DNA of 6,094 nt from an uncultured Eubacteriales bacterium (GCA_905202605.1 CAJKSU010000172.1:1-6094), one strand, 5' to 3'; counted from the first letter of the stretch, positions 1 to 6,063 are shown. The notes: generated by a model from the sequence alone, not told the origin. Numbers and translations are program-made.

Positions 1-36
1 TAACGATTTTCTTTATCTTATCATTTCTAAATCACC

Positions 37-50
37 TTGGCCAATGCCAA
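37..50. promoter_or_regulatory. Candidate LysR-type operator (TTGGC-N4-GCCAA dyad)
   Basis: A perfect 5-bp inverted repeat, TTGGC-CAAT-GCCAA, lies about 108 bases ahead of the start codon of the first LysR-type regulator. Its ends fit the T-N11-A pattern known for LysR-family binding sites (T37 with A49, T38 with A50). It sits upstream of the predicted -35 element, where an autoregulatory or divergent-promoter recognition site would be expected. The dyad is short and could be chance; binding by the neighbouring regulator is inference. Confidence 0.35.
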
Positions 51-91
51 ACAGGTATGGGAGTATTACACAAAAGGTATAGTCAGGCGGA

Positions 92-121
92 TTGCTGAAG
101 GGGCGTAAAATATGATACAAT
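92..121 (+). promoter_or_regulatory. Putative sigma-A promoter of the first LysR-type gene
   Basis: TTGCTG (92-97) serves as a -35 element and TACAAT (116-121) as a -10 element, separated by 18 bases. A TG at 113-114 makes it an extended -10 (TG-A-TACAAT). Transcription would start near 128, giving a leader of about 30 bases that holds the ribosome binding site. The paralogous regulator on the other strand has the same architecture, which adds some support. Confidence 0.5.
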
Positions 122-143
122 AATATTGGAAGGATATGATTAT

Positions 144-152
144 AAAAGGAGG
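144..152 (+). promoter_or_regulatory. Ribosome binding site fixing the ATG at 159
   Basis: AAAAGGAGG is a near-perfect match to the anti-Shine-Dalgarno sequence and ends six bases before the ATG at 159. It lies inside the longer open frame that begins with TTG at 126, so it argues for the ATG as the true start. The conserved LysR N-terminus (xLxQLxxFxxVA) also begins at that ATG. Confidence 0.85.
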
Positions 153-158
153 AAGCCT

Positions 159-1100
159 ATGGAACTTAATCAGCTGCACTACTTTGTGGCAGTGGCGCAC
201 TGTGAGAACATCACCAAGGCTGCAAAAGAGCTGTTCATTACCCAGCCTGCCCTGAGCAGGGTGATTCTACGGCTGGAGCAGGAGCTTGGTACGCCGCTGT
301 TTGACCGGCACGGCGGAAGAGTAACCCTCAATGAGCACGGCAGAGCGTTTTTGCGGCACGTGGAGCCTGCACTGGAATCTATCAATGCGGGCGTTCATGC
401 AGTGATTGACGAGCTGGGAGGCAGGGAGATTATCATTCATAACTACCTGACGGCGAATCTGTTCAAATCCATTGTGGAGCGTTGTCAGGCGGAGTTCCCC
501 GATGTTGTTTTTACGGTAAAGAATATCGGGGAAAACGCTGACGTGGACGCAATGCGCCAGACTAAGCCGGACATTGTCATGCTGCCAACCAAGGATTTTC
601 ACAGCTATATATTTCCCATGAGCTATATGGAACGCTGGTGCGTGATCTATAACTGCAAGTACCAGTTCCATACGGAGTTTGACGGCAGTCATTTGACCCT
701 CCGGCAGCTCACCGAGGAGCCGATCATTTTCTCCGGCTCCAGATTGGATCGGGAATTTGTAGACGGGATGTTCGCCTCTGCGGGGCTAACGCCAAAGATT
801 CTGGAATGCACGGCGTTGTCGGATTCCAGCATTCAGGTCAATCGCTGCAAAGGGGTGGCGCTGGTTCCTGCAAGCAATTTTCGAAGCCTCATTCAAAGCA
901 TCGACAGTATTCCCGTCGCTGCGGCCATGGTGTCAGATCATCCCTGCCAGAGAATGCTCTATCTGGGCAGAAGCCCGAGATTTTTGTCCAACGCCGACGA
1001 ATACCGTGTGCTGGAGACGATTAAGAACTTTCTAGCCAAGGAGTATATGGAGACGGATTCTTTTTTTGAGAGCTATTTTGGAATGGATACAGCAGAATAA
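159..1100 (+). CDS. LysR-family transcriptional regulator (first of a convergent paralogous pair)
   Basis: This encodes a 313-residue cytoplasmic DNA-binding regulator of typical LysR length. The N-terminal winged helix-turn-helix is plain: the opening MELNQLHYFVAVA, then the recognition region around residues 18-39 with NITKAAKELFITQPALSR, then LEQELGTPLFDR to residue 50. A linker helix follows to about residue 85 (SINAGVHAV). Residues from about 92 to 295 form the effector-binding domain of periplasmic-binding-protein type; its small-molecule ligand cannot be inferred. The start is set by the ribosome binding site at 144-152, and the TAA stop is followed at once by a hairpin. The gene has its own promoter and appears monocistronic. 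It converges on a second LysR gene with which it shares many blocks, for example SINAGVHAV, PD-V--P--DF--Y, WCV, and NRC. The regulated genes are not visible and may lie left of the window. The family call is secure; the specific role is unknown. Confidence 0.95.
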   Translation: MELNQLHYFVAVAHCENITKAAKELFITQPALSRVILRLEQELGTPLFDRHGGRVTLNEHGRAFLRHVEPALESINAGVHAVIDELGGREIIIHNYLTANLFKSIVERCQAEFPDVVFTVKNIGENADVDAMRQTKPDIVMLPTKDFHSYIFPMSYMERWCVIYNCKYQFHTEFDGSHLTLRQLTEEPIIFSGSRLDREFVDGMFASAGLTPKILECTALSDSSIQVNRCKGVALVPASNFRSLIQSIDSIPVAAAMVSDHPCQRMLYLGRSPRFLSNADEYRVLETIKNFLAKEYMETDSFFESYFGMDTAE

Positions 1101-1103
1101 GGA

Positions 1104-1144
1104 CGCCGTGTGCGGCATAAATTGCTGCACACGGCGCCCCTTGT
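1104..1144. terminator. Shared hairpin terminator between convergent LysR genes
   Basis: A 13-bp stem forms from 1104-1116 and 1124-1136 (core GCCGTGTGC against GCACACGGC, then one G-U pair and two more G-C pairs), with a 7-base AT-rich loop. On the plus strand CCCCTTGTTT follows; on the minus strand GTCCTTATTC follows. The T-tracts are weak, but the stem is long and GC-rich. It fills the 44-base gap between two converging stop codons, so it probably ends transcription in both directions. The G-U pair becomes a C-A mismatch on the minus strand, so it should be somewhat better for the plus-strand gene. Confidence 0.7.
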
Positions 1145-2068
1145 TTATGGGCATTCAAATCCGCCTTGCATAAACTCTGCCGTGGCCTTTAGCTCGCGCT
1201 CAACGTGTTGATCCAACAGTTCCAAAATGGAATAGTCTTCTCCGCAGCCAAGAAAATTGGGACGGTGGCTCAAATAGACTGGACGCTCCATCTTCATGCC
1301 GGTCAGCGCCATGGCGCGGATGGGCGTATCCGGCACCCGGCGCTTTAAGGAGCGGTAGGCGGTCACCGGCGTGATGCCGATGTTCCGGCAGCGATTGATG
1401 GAAATACGGGATTCATCGTGCTGAGTGGCGAAATGCAGCCCGGCGGGCAGCGTTTCGAACAGATGGGAGAGGATCTGACGGTCATAGGGAGAATTGTCAA
1501 AAATGATCGACTCCTTGCTCAGCTGCTCTCTGGTGATGCTCGTTCCGTCGCAGTCCGAGCGGAACTGATAATTCTCGTGGAACATCACGCACCACGGCTC
1601 CGTATAGGCCTTGGCAACGGTATAGCCCCGGAAATCCTGCTGCGGGATAATGACCAGATCCGGCGCGGAGTCCGTAGGATAATCAGAGACGTTGCGGCTG
1701 CCGTCAAAGCAGCTTAAATCCACGTCCGGGAACGCCGAAAGACATCGGTCACAGAACGATGCGAAATCGTCCAGAAAAATATAGTTGCAAACCAGCACCC
1801 GCCGGTTGGTATTCCTCTGCCGAACGGCATGGACACCGGCATTGATGGAATCCAGCCCGGCGGATACATGCTGTAGGAAGAGCTTTCCGCTTTCATTGAG
1901 GATTAAGGAGTTGGATTTTCGATCAAACAGACGTACCTCCAGCTCGGATTCCAGACGGCTGATAGAGCGGCTCAGAGCCGGCTGGGTAATATAGAGCTTG
2001 TGGGCAGCCTGACTGACATTTTGACATTCCGCTACAGTGATAAATTGGTGAAGCTGGGTGAGATCCAC
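1145..2068 (-). CDS. LysR-family transcriptional regulator (second of a convergent paralogous pair)
   Basis: This encodes a 307-residue LysR-type DNA-binding regulator. The winged helix-turn-helix is at the N-terminus: DLTQLHQFITVAE, then NVSQAAHKLYITQPALSR (about residues 17-34), then LESELEVRLFDR. The effector-binding domain spans roughly residues 90-290. A GTG start at 2068 was chosen because it aligns exactly with the ATG of the paralogous regulator, is preceded by GTGGGG six bases upstream, and lies just downstream of a good promoter. The open frame extends another 36 codons upstream, but that extension runs across the promoter and has no LysR character. Shared blocks with the other regulator include SINAGVHAV, PD-V-(I/L)P--DF--Y, WCV, NRC, and RSL, so an old duplication is likely. 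The gene follows the large minus-strand polyvalent frame by 86 bases on the same strand but has its own promoter. Ligand and targets are unknown. Confidence 0.95.
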   Translation of the reverse strand: MDLTQLHQFITVAECQNVSQAAHKLYITQPALSRSISRLESELEVRLFDRKSNSLILNESGKLFLQHVSAGLDSINAGVHAVRQRNTNRRVLVCNYIFLDDFASFCDRCLSAFPDVDLSCFDGSRNVSDYPTDSAPDLVIIPQQDFRGYTVAKAYTEPWCVMFHENYQFRSDCDGTSITREQLSKESIIFDNSPYDRQILSHLFETLPAGLHFATQHDESRISINRCRNIGITPVTAYRSLKRRVPDTPIRAMALTGMKMERPVYLSHRPNFLGCGEDYSILELLDQHVERELKATAEFMQGGFECP

Positions 2069-2074
2069 GATAAT

Positions 2075-2080
2075 CCCCAC
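2075..2080 (-). promoter_or_regulatory. Weak ribosome binding site supporting the GTG start at 2068
   Basis: On the minus strand GTGGGG, preceded by AAA, ends six bases before the GTG. It is an imperfect Shine-Dalgarno match. Together with the GTG codon it predicts weaker translation than for the paralogue, which has AAAAGGAGG and ATG. Confidence 0.5.
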
Positions 2081-2102
2081 TTTCGTATACTCATATAAAT
2101 AT

Positions 2103-2131
2103 ATTCTATCACAAATATCGGTAGGACGCAA
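2103..2131 (-). promoter_or_regulatory. Putative sigma-A promoter of the second LysR-type gene
   Basis: Read on the minus strand, TTGCGT (2131-2126) is followed after 17 bases by TAGAAT (2108-2103), with TG one base before it (TG-A-TAGAAT, an extended -10). The predicted start of transcription near 2096 gives a leader of about 28 bases, close to that of the paralogue. The element lies in the gap after the stop codon of the large polyvalent frame, so the regulator can be transcribed on its own. Confidence 0.5.
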
Positions 2132-2154
2132 GGCAGGGGGATGCATGACAGGTA

Positions 2155-5100
2155 TTAGTGACTGCACAAACGGCATTGGTCACAGAAATACTTCTCATGT
2201 ATAATATTTTTGTAATAAACGGAAAGGGTGAACACATAGGTGTTGCTTCGCACCTGCGAAACCCGGCGCTTCTCCTTCTTCTGGATGTCCCGCATCCGGG
2301 CAACAATCCGGTCAAGCTCCGTGCTGTGCTTCGCCCACTCCAGAACCTCCGGAGAGAGGATGCTCTGCTCCAGTCTCCGCTCCGCCACCTCACGGCCCAG
2401 CTCCATAAGCTGCTGCTGCACTTCCTCGTATATGCGGGTGCGGTTCTCCTTCCCCAGCAGCTCCTCGCCCATGATGCCATCCAGATGGACATTGGAGAAC
2501 TGCTCCGCAATTGTGGACATCTGCCGGTACTTGGCTGCAATGGACTGGGTGTTCGCTCTGGAGCCGTACTCCCGTTTCAGCTCCTCTGCCGCCTGGATGC
2601 TCTGAGACTTGCCAATCAGATTCGTTCCCTTCTCATAGGTGTCCGTGAACTGGTCGAACTTTGAGTGGTTGTCCTCGTCCCAGCCGGGCAGGTCTGTTTC
2701 GTCCGTGTCGTCGGAGAGGGAGTAGCGAGTAGAGGAATTTCCTTCTGAGGGATTGACATTTTCCCCATCACTGCGTATACTGTCCATAGAGATGTCACGC
2801 AGGAATGTAGACTTTGGGTTTTCCCCATATGAGCTACATGTGTCCTGTGTGACATTTTCTATTTTTGTGATGTCTTTCAGCAGCAAGCCGCGCTCAACGG
2901 GCATAATGTTAATTACACCCTTGTAATACTCGTCTCCAACCTTGAATATCGTATCGAAATACTGGAAGTTGCCGGTCATATTGGGGTGAACGTGACCATC
3001 TTTTCCATCCGCTTCGGTGCGGAAGTTAGTTCCTGCATCAATGAGGTTATCTAGCTCCGTAGAAGCCCGCATCTTGGCTTCATAATTTCCCCCATTTAGT
3101 TTTCTGGACGGCATAGCATATTCCGATGCTGTTCTACCATTCACGAATACACGGTTATCGGTTCCAATTACCTTCCCAGCAAAACGGCTTTTGATGATTT
3201 TAGTGGCGAGCTTGCCGCTTTCTTTCTCGCTGAGACCGTCAAATTGGGACTGATCCGCCTGCACGTCAACAAAACGCTTGCCATCCTCAAACGCCATGAG
3301 GGAGTAATGATTGGAGTTGCTCTCCTCCGCAATCCTCATCTTCCCGGCATTCTTCATGGCATCTCTCAGCGTCTCCTCCAGACTCTCCGCTGCCTCGTCA
3401 TAAAGATTTGCGATCATCAACCAGTCGTTTACGTTGCCATTCACATTGACCACCGCGTTGTCGCCCCGCCGCTTTGCCGCAGCCTCATGTTCCTGAATGC
3501 TCCGCTTCCGCCGCTCGGTGATGATCTCACTCCGGAACTTCGCCACCCGGTCAATGGCCTTCTGGATGATATTCCGGTTCTGACTCCGTGCGATTTTCCG
3601 GAGGGTGTTGTAATCCCCCAGCATCTCCGCAAGGCAGTTTGCCGCATACTCTCCCTTGGCGTAGTCCAGCGTCACGTCCTCCCGGCTGATATTCAGCTTG
3701 CTGTCAGCCCTGTCGGCTTCATCCATGTAACGAACCATGATGTCACGAACTCCGGCTTCTACCTGTCTGGAAGTCGTCCCGGTGGTCTGCTGGTATACCG
3801 CAAGGATATCTCTGGTGTACGCATTCGTGTCGCCGGTGTACCCAACGCCCTGCACCAGGTGGCCCAGCTCATGCCCCAGCACATACCGGATGTTCTGCTG
3901 AGCAGAGTAGACCTGCCCCTCTCTGGTGGTGCCGCCCAGCTGACCGTTCAGAACGATCTGCCGCTTGCCGTCCTTTACAAGGTAGTAGCCGTTGGATGCT
4001 TTGTCCATGTCATAGTCGATGGTGATCTCCGCATTGTCCACGCCCAGCGCCTTGATAGCAGCGGAGGTTTCCTTCGCCAGCCACTGGGCAATCTTGTTGG
4101 GGTGGCTTTCATCGTATTTCCCGGACGGGGCAGGGGAGTTCTCCACCGGTTCCTTATCGGCCTTGGCGTTCTCCTGCTCCTTCTCCACTGCCGCATCGGC
4201 GGAGTCGGTTTTGGACTCACTCTGCTGGTCGGACTGGAGGGACTGGTTGGAGTCTGTCTCGGTGGCTGCATTGTCCACACTGTGCCGCACACGATCCGTA
4301 TAGTATCCATCGGCAGGCCGTTCCAAATTCAGGCGGTTCAGCACGTCATCCGACAGGATGCTCCGATGCGTATTCTTGACAAGATCAAGGAAATCTGCTA
4401 CACTGACCGTAGCGGTTGAGGCACCTGCCTCACTGCCACCGGCAGCCTTGATAGGGTTAACCCCCTGTGACCTCGTGTCTGCCTGACTGCCACCGGCGGC
4501 CTCCTGGCTGCCGGTTTTTCTGCCGTTTATGGCATGCGCAACGTCGTAGCTTTCGATTCCGGTCACAGTGTTGGAGCGCTGTTCTACCGTGATCACCGCA
4601 ACAACCTGACGGCCTTCGCTGTCCGTGGTCAGCGCCGCCATGGCATAGGTTCCGGTGACGTTCCCGGACTTTGCCGTGTTGTTCAGGGCGTTCACAGGGA
4701 CTGCATTCTGAATCAGCGTGCCAACTCTCGAACCAAGCTGTGCATTGGTTGCCAATCTGGCATAAGACCCGTTCAGCCCGTGCCGGATTGCGTTGGAGGT
4801 TACCTGAATATCCCGCCCGGTGTACCGGTTCTTTACCGTAACCACATAGGCACTCCCGTCCCGTTCGGTTCCCACCGACCGGGCATTTTTCATGCCCTCC
4901 GACACTATATTTGCCTTGTTGATCGTGCCATTCTCGTTTCGGAGTTCACTTGCACTTGGCAGCTCCACCACGTTCATGTCCGGAAGGTTCTTCATGAAGT
5001 AGTAGGAATAAATTTCTTTACTTTCGGTCAGAGACTTTCCGGCATACGCTTCCTGTGCTTCCGTTTCGGTCAGCTTGTCCGAGTTGTCCGTTTTATCCGA

Positions 5101-6063
5101 CTGAGCCGTATTATCCGTCTCAGTCGTTTCTGCCGTCTCCGCCTTGGCTTTCGTGCTGGCTGACTCCGCAGCTTCTGCGCTGACGGCTTTCCTCTCCAGC
5201 TGATCCTCCAAGGTACTGAGGGAATAGTGCGGCTTCTCCCCGGTCTCTTGTTCGCTGGCAATAGACGCCGCGAACATCTGCTCCACATTTGCGTTACTTG
5301 CGTTCACGCCACGGACTTTCATCAGCGCCTTGAATTCCTCCCGGTTGAATTCCTGCCCGTCGATGGTAATGGTGTCCTTGCTCTTAAACTCCCGGTTCGC
5401 CCGGTCATAGGCTTCGGTGATCTCCGTGTTTCCCGCCTGAGGGTGGGTCTGCCGGTACTGCTCAGAGAACTCCCTGTAGTTCAGATTGCCCCGCTTATCC
5501 CTGCTGGCTCTGGCCTTCTGATCCTCTGCCTGCTGGTCTGCGGCCTGAGCAATTCGGCTGGTGGTCTCCGCCGCCTGATCTCCCGCCGCCTGGTCAATGG
5601 AAGCGGAGACGGCTGCGTCCTGTGCATCGACGGCACTCTCTGCGTCCTGCCGGATGCCCGCCACCTCTGCGCCGGTTTCCTCGTTGACGGCCTTCTTGGC
5701 ATAGGGGATGGCGTCCTTGATGATATCTCTTGCCTTGGCCTGTCCCTCCGCCTGCGTCTTGGCAGAGTTCCCCTTCTTGACGTACTGGGTGATTGTATTG
5801 CGCACTTCATCCGAGCTCCCGGTTTCCAGCTGGGTGCCCAGCTTGCTGGAGAGTGCTTCCCGTACTGCCGGGATCTCTGCGTGCAGACTCTTGATGTCCG
5901 CCGCCGTCAGCATCTCGCCGTCCATCGCCTTAGAAAGCGCAGCGTTTGCGGCAATGGCCTCCTTGCCGGAGAGTGCTCCGGTGGCTTGCAGCTCCGTTGC
6001 AAATTTTGCACGGGTTGAGCCCGTGCATCTTCCGGCCTGAAAAGTGTACCACGTTTGTACCAC
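2155..6063 (-). CDS. Large polyvalent-type multidomain protein with zincin metallopeptidase and LPD-like domains (possibly 5'-truncated)
   Basis: The 1302-codon frame has several visible parts: Ala/Gln/Glu-rich helical sequence (about 20-190); a first globular domain (345-580) after an acidic/Thr linker; a zincin domain (651-850) with HELGH at 731-735; a second LPD-like domain (923-1075); and a charged helical C-terminus (1135-1270). There is no signal peptide and no membrane segment. Such mosaics are known as polyvalent proteins of phages and conjugative elements, thought to enter recipients with the DNA and act on host defences or on other proteins; that role is inference here. The start is doubtful: GTG at 6063 follows an in-frame TAA at 6067-6069, has no Shine-Dalgarno sequence, and lies in repeats. 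Coding-like sequence begins near residue 19. Internal ATGs at residues 47 and 51 also lack good binding sites. The frame is probably the 3' part of a longer gene. The last 25-30 residues, ending in CDQCRLCSH, come from AT-rich DNA and may be read-through beyond the original end. Confidence 0.8.
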   Translation of the reverse strand: MVQTWYTFQAGRCTGSTRAKFATELQATGALSGKEAIAANAALSKAMDGEMLTAADIKSLHAEIPAVREALSSKLGTQLETGSSDEVRNTITQYVKKGNSAKTQAEGQAKARDIIKDAIPYAKKAVNEETGAEVAGIRQDAESAVDAQDAAVSASIDQAAGDQAAETTSRIAQAADQQAEDQKARASRDKRGNLNYREFSEQYRQTHPQAGNTEITEAYDRANREFKSKDTITIDGQEFNREEFKALMKVRGVNASNANVEQMFAASIASEQETGEKPHYSLSTLEDQLERKAVSAEAAESASTKAKAETAETTETDNTAQSDKTDNSDKLTETEAQEAYAGKSLTESKEIYSYYFMKNLPDMNVVELPSASELRNENGTINKANIVSEGMKNARSVGTERDGSAYVVTVKNRYTGRDIQVTSNAIRHGLNGSYARLATNAQLGSRVGTLIQNAVPVNALNNTAKSGNVTGTYAMAALTTDSEGRQVVAVITVEQRSNTVTGIESYDVAHAINGRKTGSQEAAGGSQADTRSQGVNPIKAAGGSEAGASTATVSVADFLDLVKNTHRSILSDDVLNRLNLERPADGYYTDRVRHSVDNAATETDSNQSLQSDQQSESKTDSADAAVEKEQENAKADKEPVENSPAPSGKYDESHPNKIAQWLAKETSAAIKALGVDNAEITIDYDMDKASNGYYLVKDGKRQIVLNGQLGGTTREGQVYSAQQNIRYVLGHELGHLVQGVGYTGDTNAYTRDILAVYQQTTGTTSRQVEAGVRDIMVRYMDEADRADSKLNISREDVTLDYAKGEYAANCLAEMLGDYNTLRKIARSQNRNIIQKAIDRVAKFRSEIITERRKRSIQEHEAAAKRRGDNAVVNVNGNVNDWLMIANLYDEAAESLEETLRDAMKNAGKMRIAEESNSNHYSLMAFEDGKRFVDVQADQSQFDGLSEKESGKLATKIIKSRFAGKVIGTDNRVFVNGRTASEYAMPSRKLNGGNYEAKMRASTELDNLIDAGTNFRTEADGKDGHVHPNMTGNFQYFDTIFKVGDEYYKGVINIMPVERGLLLKDITKIENVTQDTCSSYGENPKSTFLRDISMDSIRSDGENVNPSEGNSSTRYSLSDDTDETDLPGWDEDNHSKFDQFTDTYEKGTNLIGKSQSIQAAEELKREYGSRANTQSIAAKYRQMSTIAEQFSNVHLDGIMGEELLGKENRTRIYEEVQQQLMELGREVAERRLEQSILSPEVLEWAKHSTELDRIVARMRDIQKKEKRRVSQVRSNTYVFTLSVYYKNIIHEKYFCDQCRLCSH
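2716..2727 (-). repeat. [HR]YSL interdomain motif, copy 3 (RYSL)
   Basis: This encodes R1113-Y-S-L between the second LPD-like domain and the helical C-terminal region. The plus-strand DNA is GAGGGAGTAGCG, two bases different from copy 2. It follows a Ser/Asn/Glu-rich linker. The tetrapeptide's role is unknown. Confidence 0.6.
2839..3297 (-). other. Second LPD-like domain (LPD3/BECR-like) of the large protein
   Basis: Residues about 923-1075 form a compact globular unit starting FEDGKRFVDVQ, with KVIGTDNRVFVNGRTASEYA, then KMRASTELDNLIDAG, then GHVHPN, a paired beta stretch (YFDTIFKVGDEYYKGVINI), and LLLKDITKIEN at the end. The helix-then-strands layout with conserved Lys/Glu and His resembles the LPD3 group of polyvalent-protein domains, related to Barnase-EndoU-ColicinE5-RelE folds. 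That name comes from remembered family character, not a search. By hand count G+C is about 46% across 2761-3240, well below sampled stretches on either side (53-68%), which suggests separate acquisition of this module. Confidence 0.5.
3298..3309 (-). repeat. [HR]YSL interdomain motif, copy 2 (HYSL)
   Basis: This encodes H919-Y-S-L directly before the second LPD-like domain, after a helical linker that follows the peptidase domain. Plus-strand DNA is GAGGGAGTAATG. Together with copy 3 it brackets the low-G+C module. Confidence 0.6.
3514..4113 (-). other. Zincin metallopeptidase domain (HELGH) of the large protein
   Basis: Residues about 651-850 contain the zinc-binding HExxH motif as HELGH (731-735, DNA 3859-3873) within a helix reading RYVLGHELGHLVQ. 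A beta-rich segment precedes it (AEITIDYDMD, then GYYLVKDGKRQIVLNG), the usual edge-strand arrangement of zincins. A likely third ligand is E805 in KGEYAANCLAEMLGD, about 70 residues downstream; this E-x-x-A-[ND] helix is typical of the peptidases found in polyvalent proteins. All key residues appear intact, so the domain is predicted active. The substrate is unknown: host protein, partner toxin, or self-processing of this polypeptide are all possible. Confidence 0.8.
4324..5031 (-). other. First LPD-like domain of the large protein
   Basis: Residues about 345-580 show IYSYYFMKNLPDMNVVELPS, then VVTVKNRYTGRDIQVTSNAI with RHGL just after, QNAVPVN, a strand pair (VVAVITVEQRSNTVTGIES), and DVAHAINGRK. 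A Gly/Ser/Ala linker leads into a helix, SVADFLDLVKNTHRSIL-SDDVLNRL. The mixed alpha/beta pattern with conserved His (RHGL, DVAHAI) is familiar from large proteins of Firmicutes phages and conjugative elements, where such units are predicted nucleases or accessory LPD domains. No specific Pfam family is claimed. Catalytic activity is not shown by the sequence. Confidence 0.4.
4427..4502 (-). repeat. Short imperfect direct repeat encoding an AAGGS(Q/E)A linker
   Basis: Two 22-base copies (4427-4448 and 4481-4502) differ at only two bases and are offset by 54 bases, which is 18 codons. They encode AAGGSQA (residues 522-528) and AAGGSEA (540-546), a flexible linker inside the first LPD-like region between the globular part and its C-terminal helix. 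An in-frame duplication is the simplest explanation. Confidence 0.6.
5218..5229 (-). repeat. [HR]YSL interdomain motif, copy 1 (HYSL)
   Basis: This encodes H279-Y-S-L at the border between the N-terminal helical region and the acidic/Thr-rich linker that precedes the first LPD-like domain. Plus-strand DNA is GAGGGAATAGTG, which fits the consensus GAGGGARTARYG of all three copies. Confidence 0.6.
5494..5766 (-). other. Ala/Gln/Glu/Asp-rich predicted helical or coiled-coil segment
   Basis: Residues about 100-190 are dominated by Ala, Gln, Glu, Asp and Lys, with runs such as RIAQAADQQAEDQKARASRD. This composition predicts long helices, possibly coiled coil, acting as a spacer or oligomerisation arm rather than an enzyme. 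It is followed by a charged segment (190-275) with FNREEFKALMKVRGV before the first HYSL motif. Confidence 0.45.
6007..6027. repeat. Perfect 8-bp hairpin (TGCACGGG-TTGAG-CCCGTGCA)
   Basis: An 8-bp perfect inverted repeat with a 5-base loop lies 36 bases inside the 5' end of the large frame. No T-run follows on either strand, so it is not a classical terminator. Together with the repeats just to its right it marks the zone where the coding-like character of the large frame begins. Confidence 0.6.

Noticed and set aside
126..158. TTG start 11 codons upstream for the first LysR gene
   Set aside because: The extension contains the ribosome binding site AAAAGGAGG and lies next to the -10 element; LysR homology begins at the ATG at 159.
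2069..2176. 36-codon N-terminal extension of the second LysR gene
   Set aside because: It crosses the predicted promoter, lacks a ribosome binding site and has no counterpart in the paralogue; GTG at 2068 aligns with the paralogue's ATG.
2176..2205. Plus-strand TTGGTC-N18-TATAAT promoter-like sequence antisense to the end of the large frame
   Set aside because: The -10 is perfect but the -35 is poor, the stretch is simply AT-rich, and no plus-strand gene follows. An antisense transcript is possible but not supported.
3244..4419. Long plus-strand open frame of 391 codons opposite the peptidase region
   Set aside because: It is antisense to the HELGH domain, has no recognisable domain and no ribosome binding site. 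It arises from the GC-rich codon bias of the minus-strand gene. The same applies to the plus-strand frames at 4534-5163 and 5227-6018.
5070..5160. TCCG-rich short repeats in the linker region as a possible CRISPR or satellite array
   Set aside because: The units are irregular and only 4-7 bases long; they reflect Asp/Ser/Thr-rich codons of a low-complexity linker, not an array with spacers.
5953..5964. AAGGAGG (minus strand, 5964-5958) as ribosome binding site for an internal start of the large frame
   Set aside because: The only in-frame candidate is ATT just two bases downstream, a rare initiator at too short a distance; the next in-frame ATG is more than 30 bases away.
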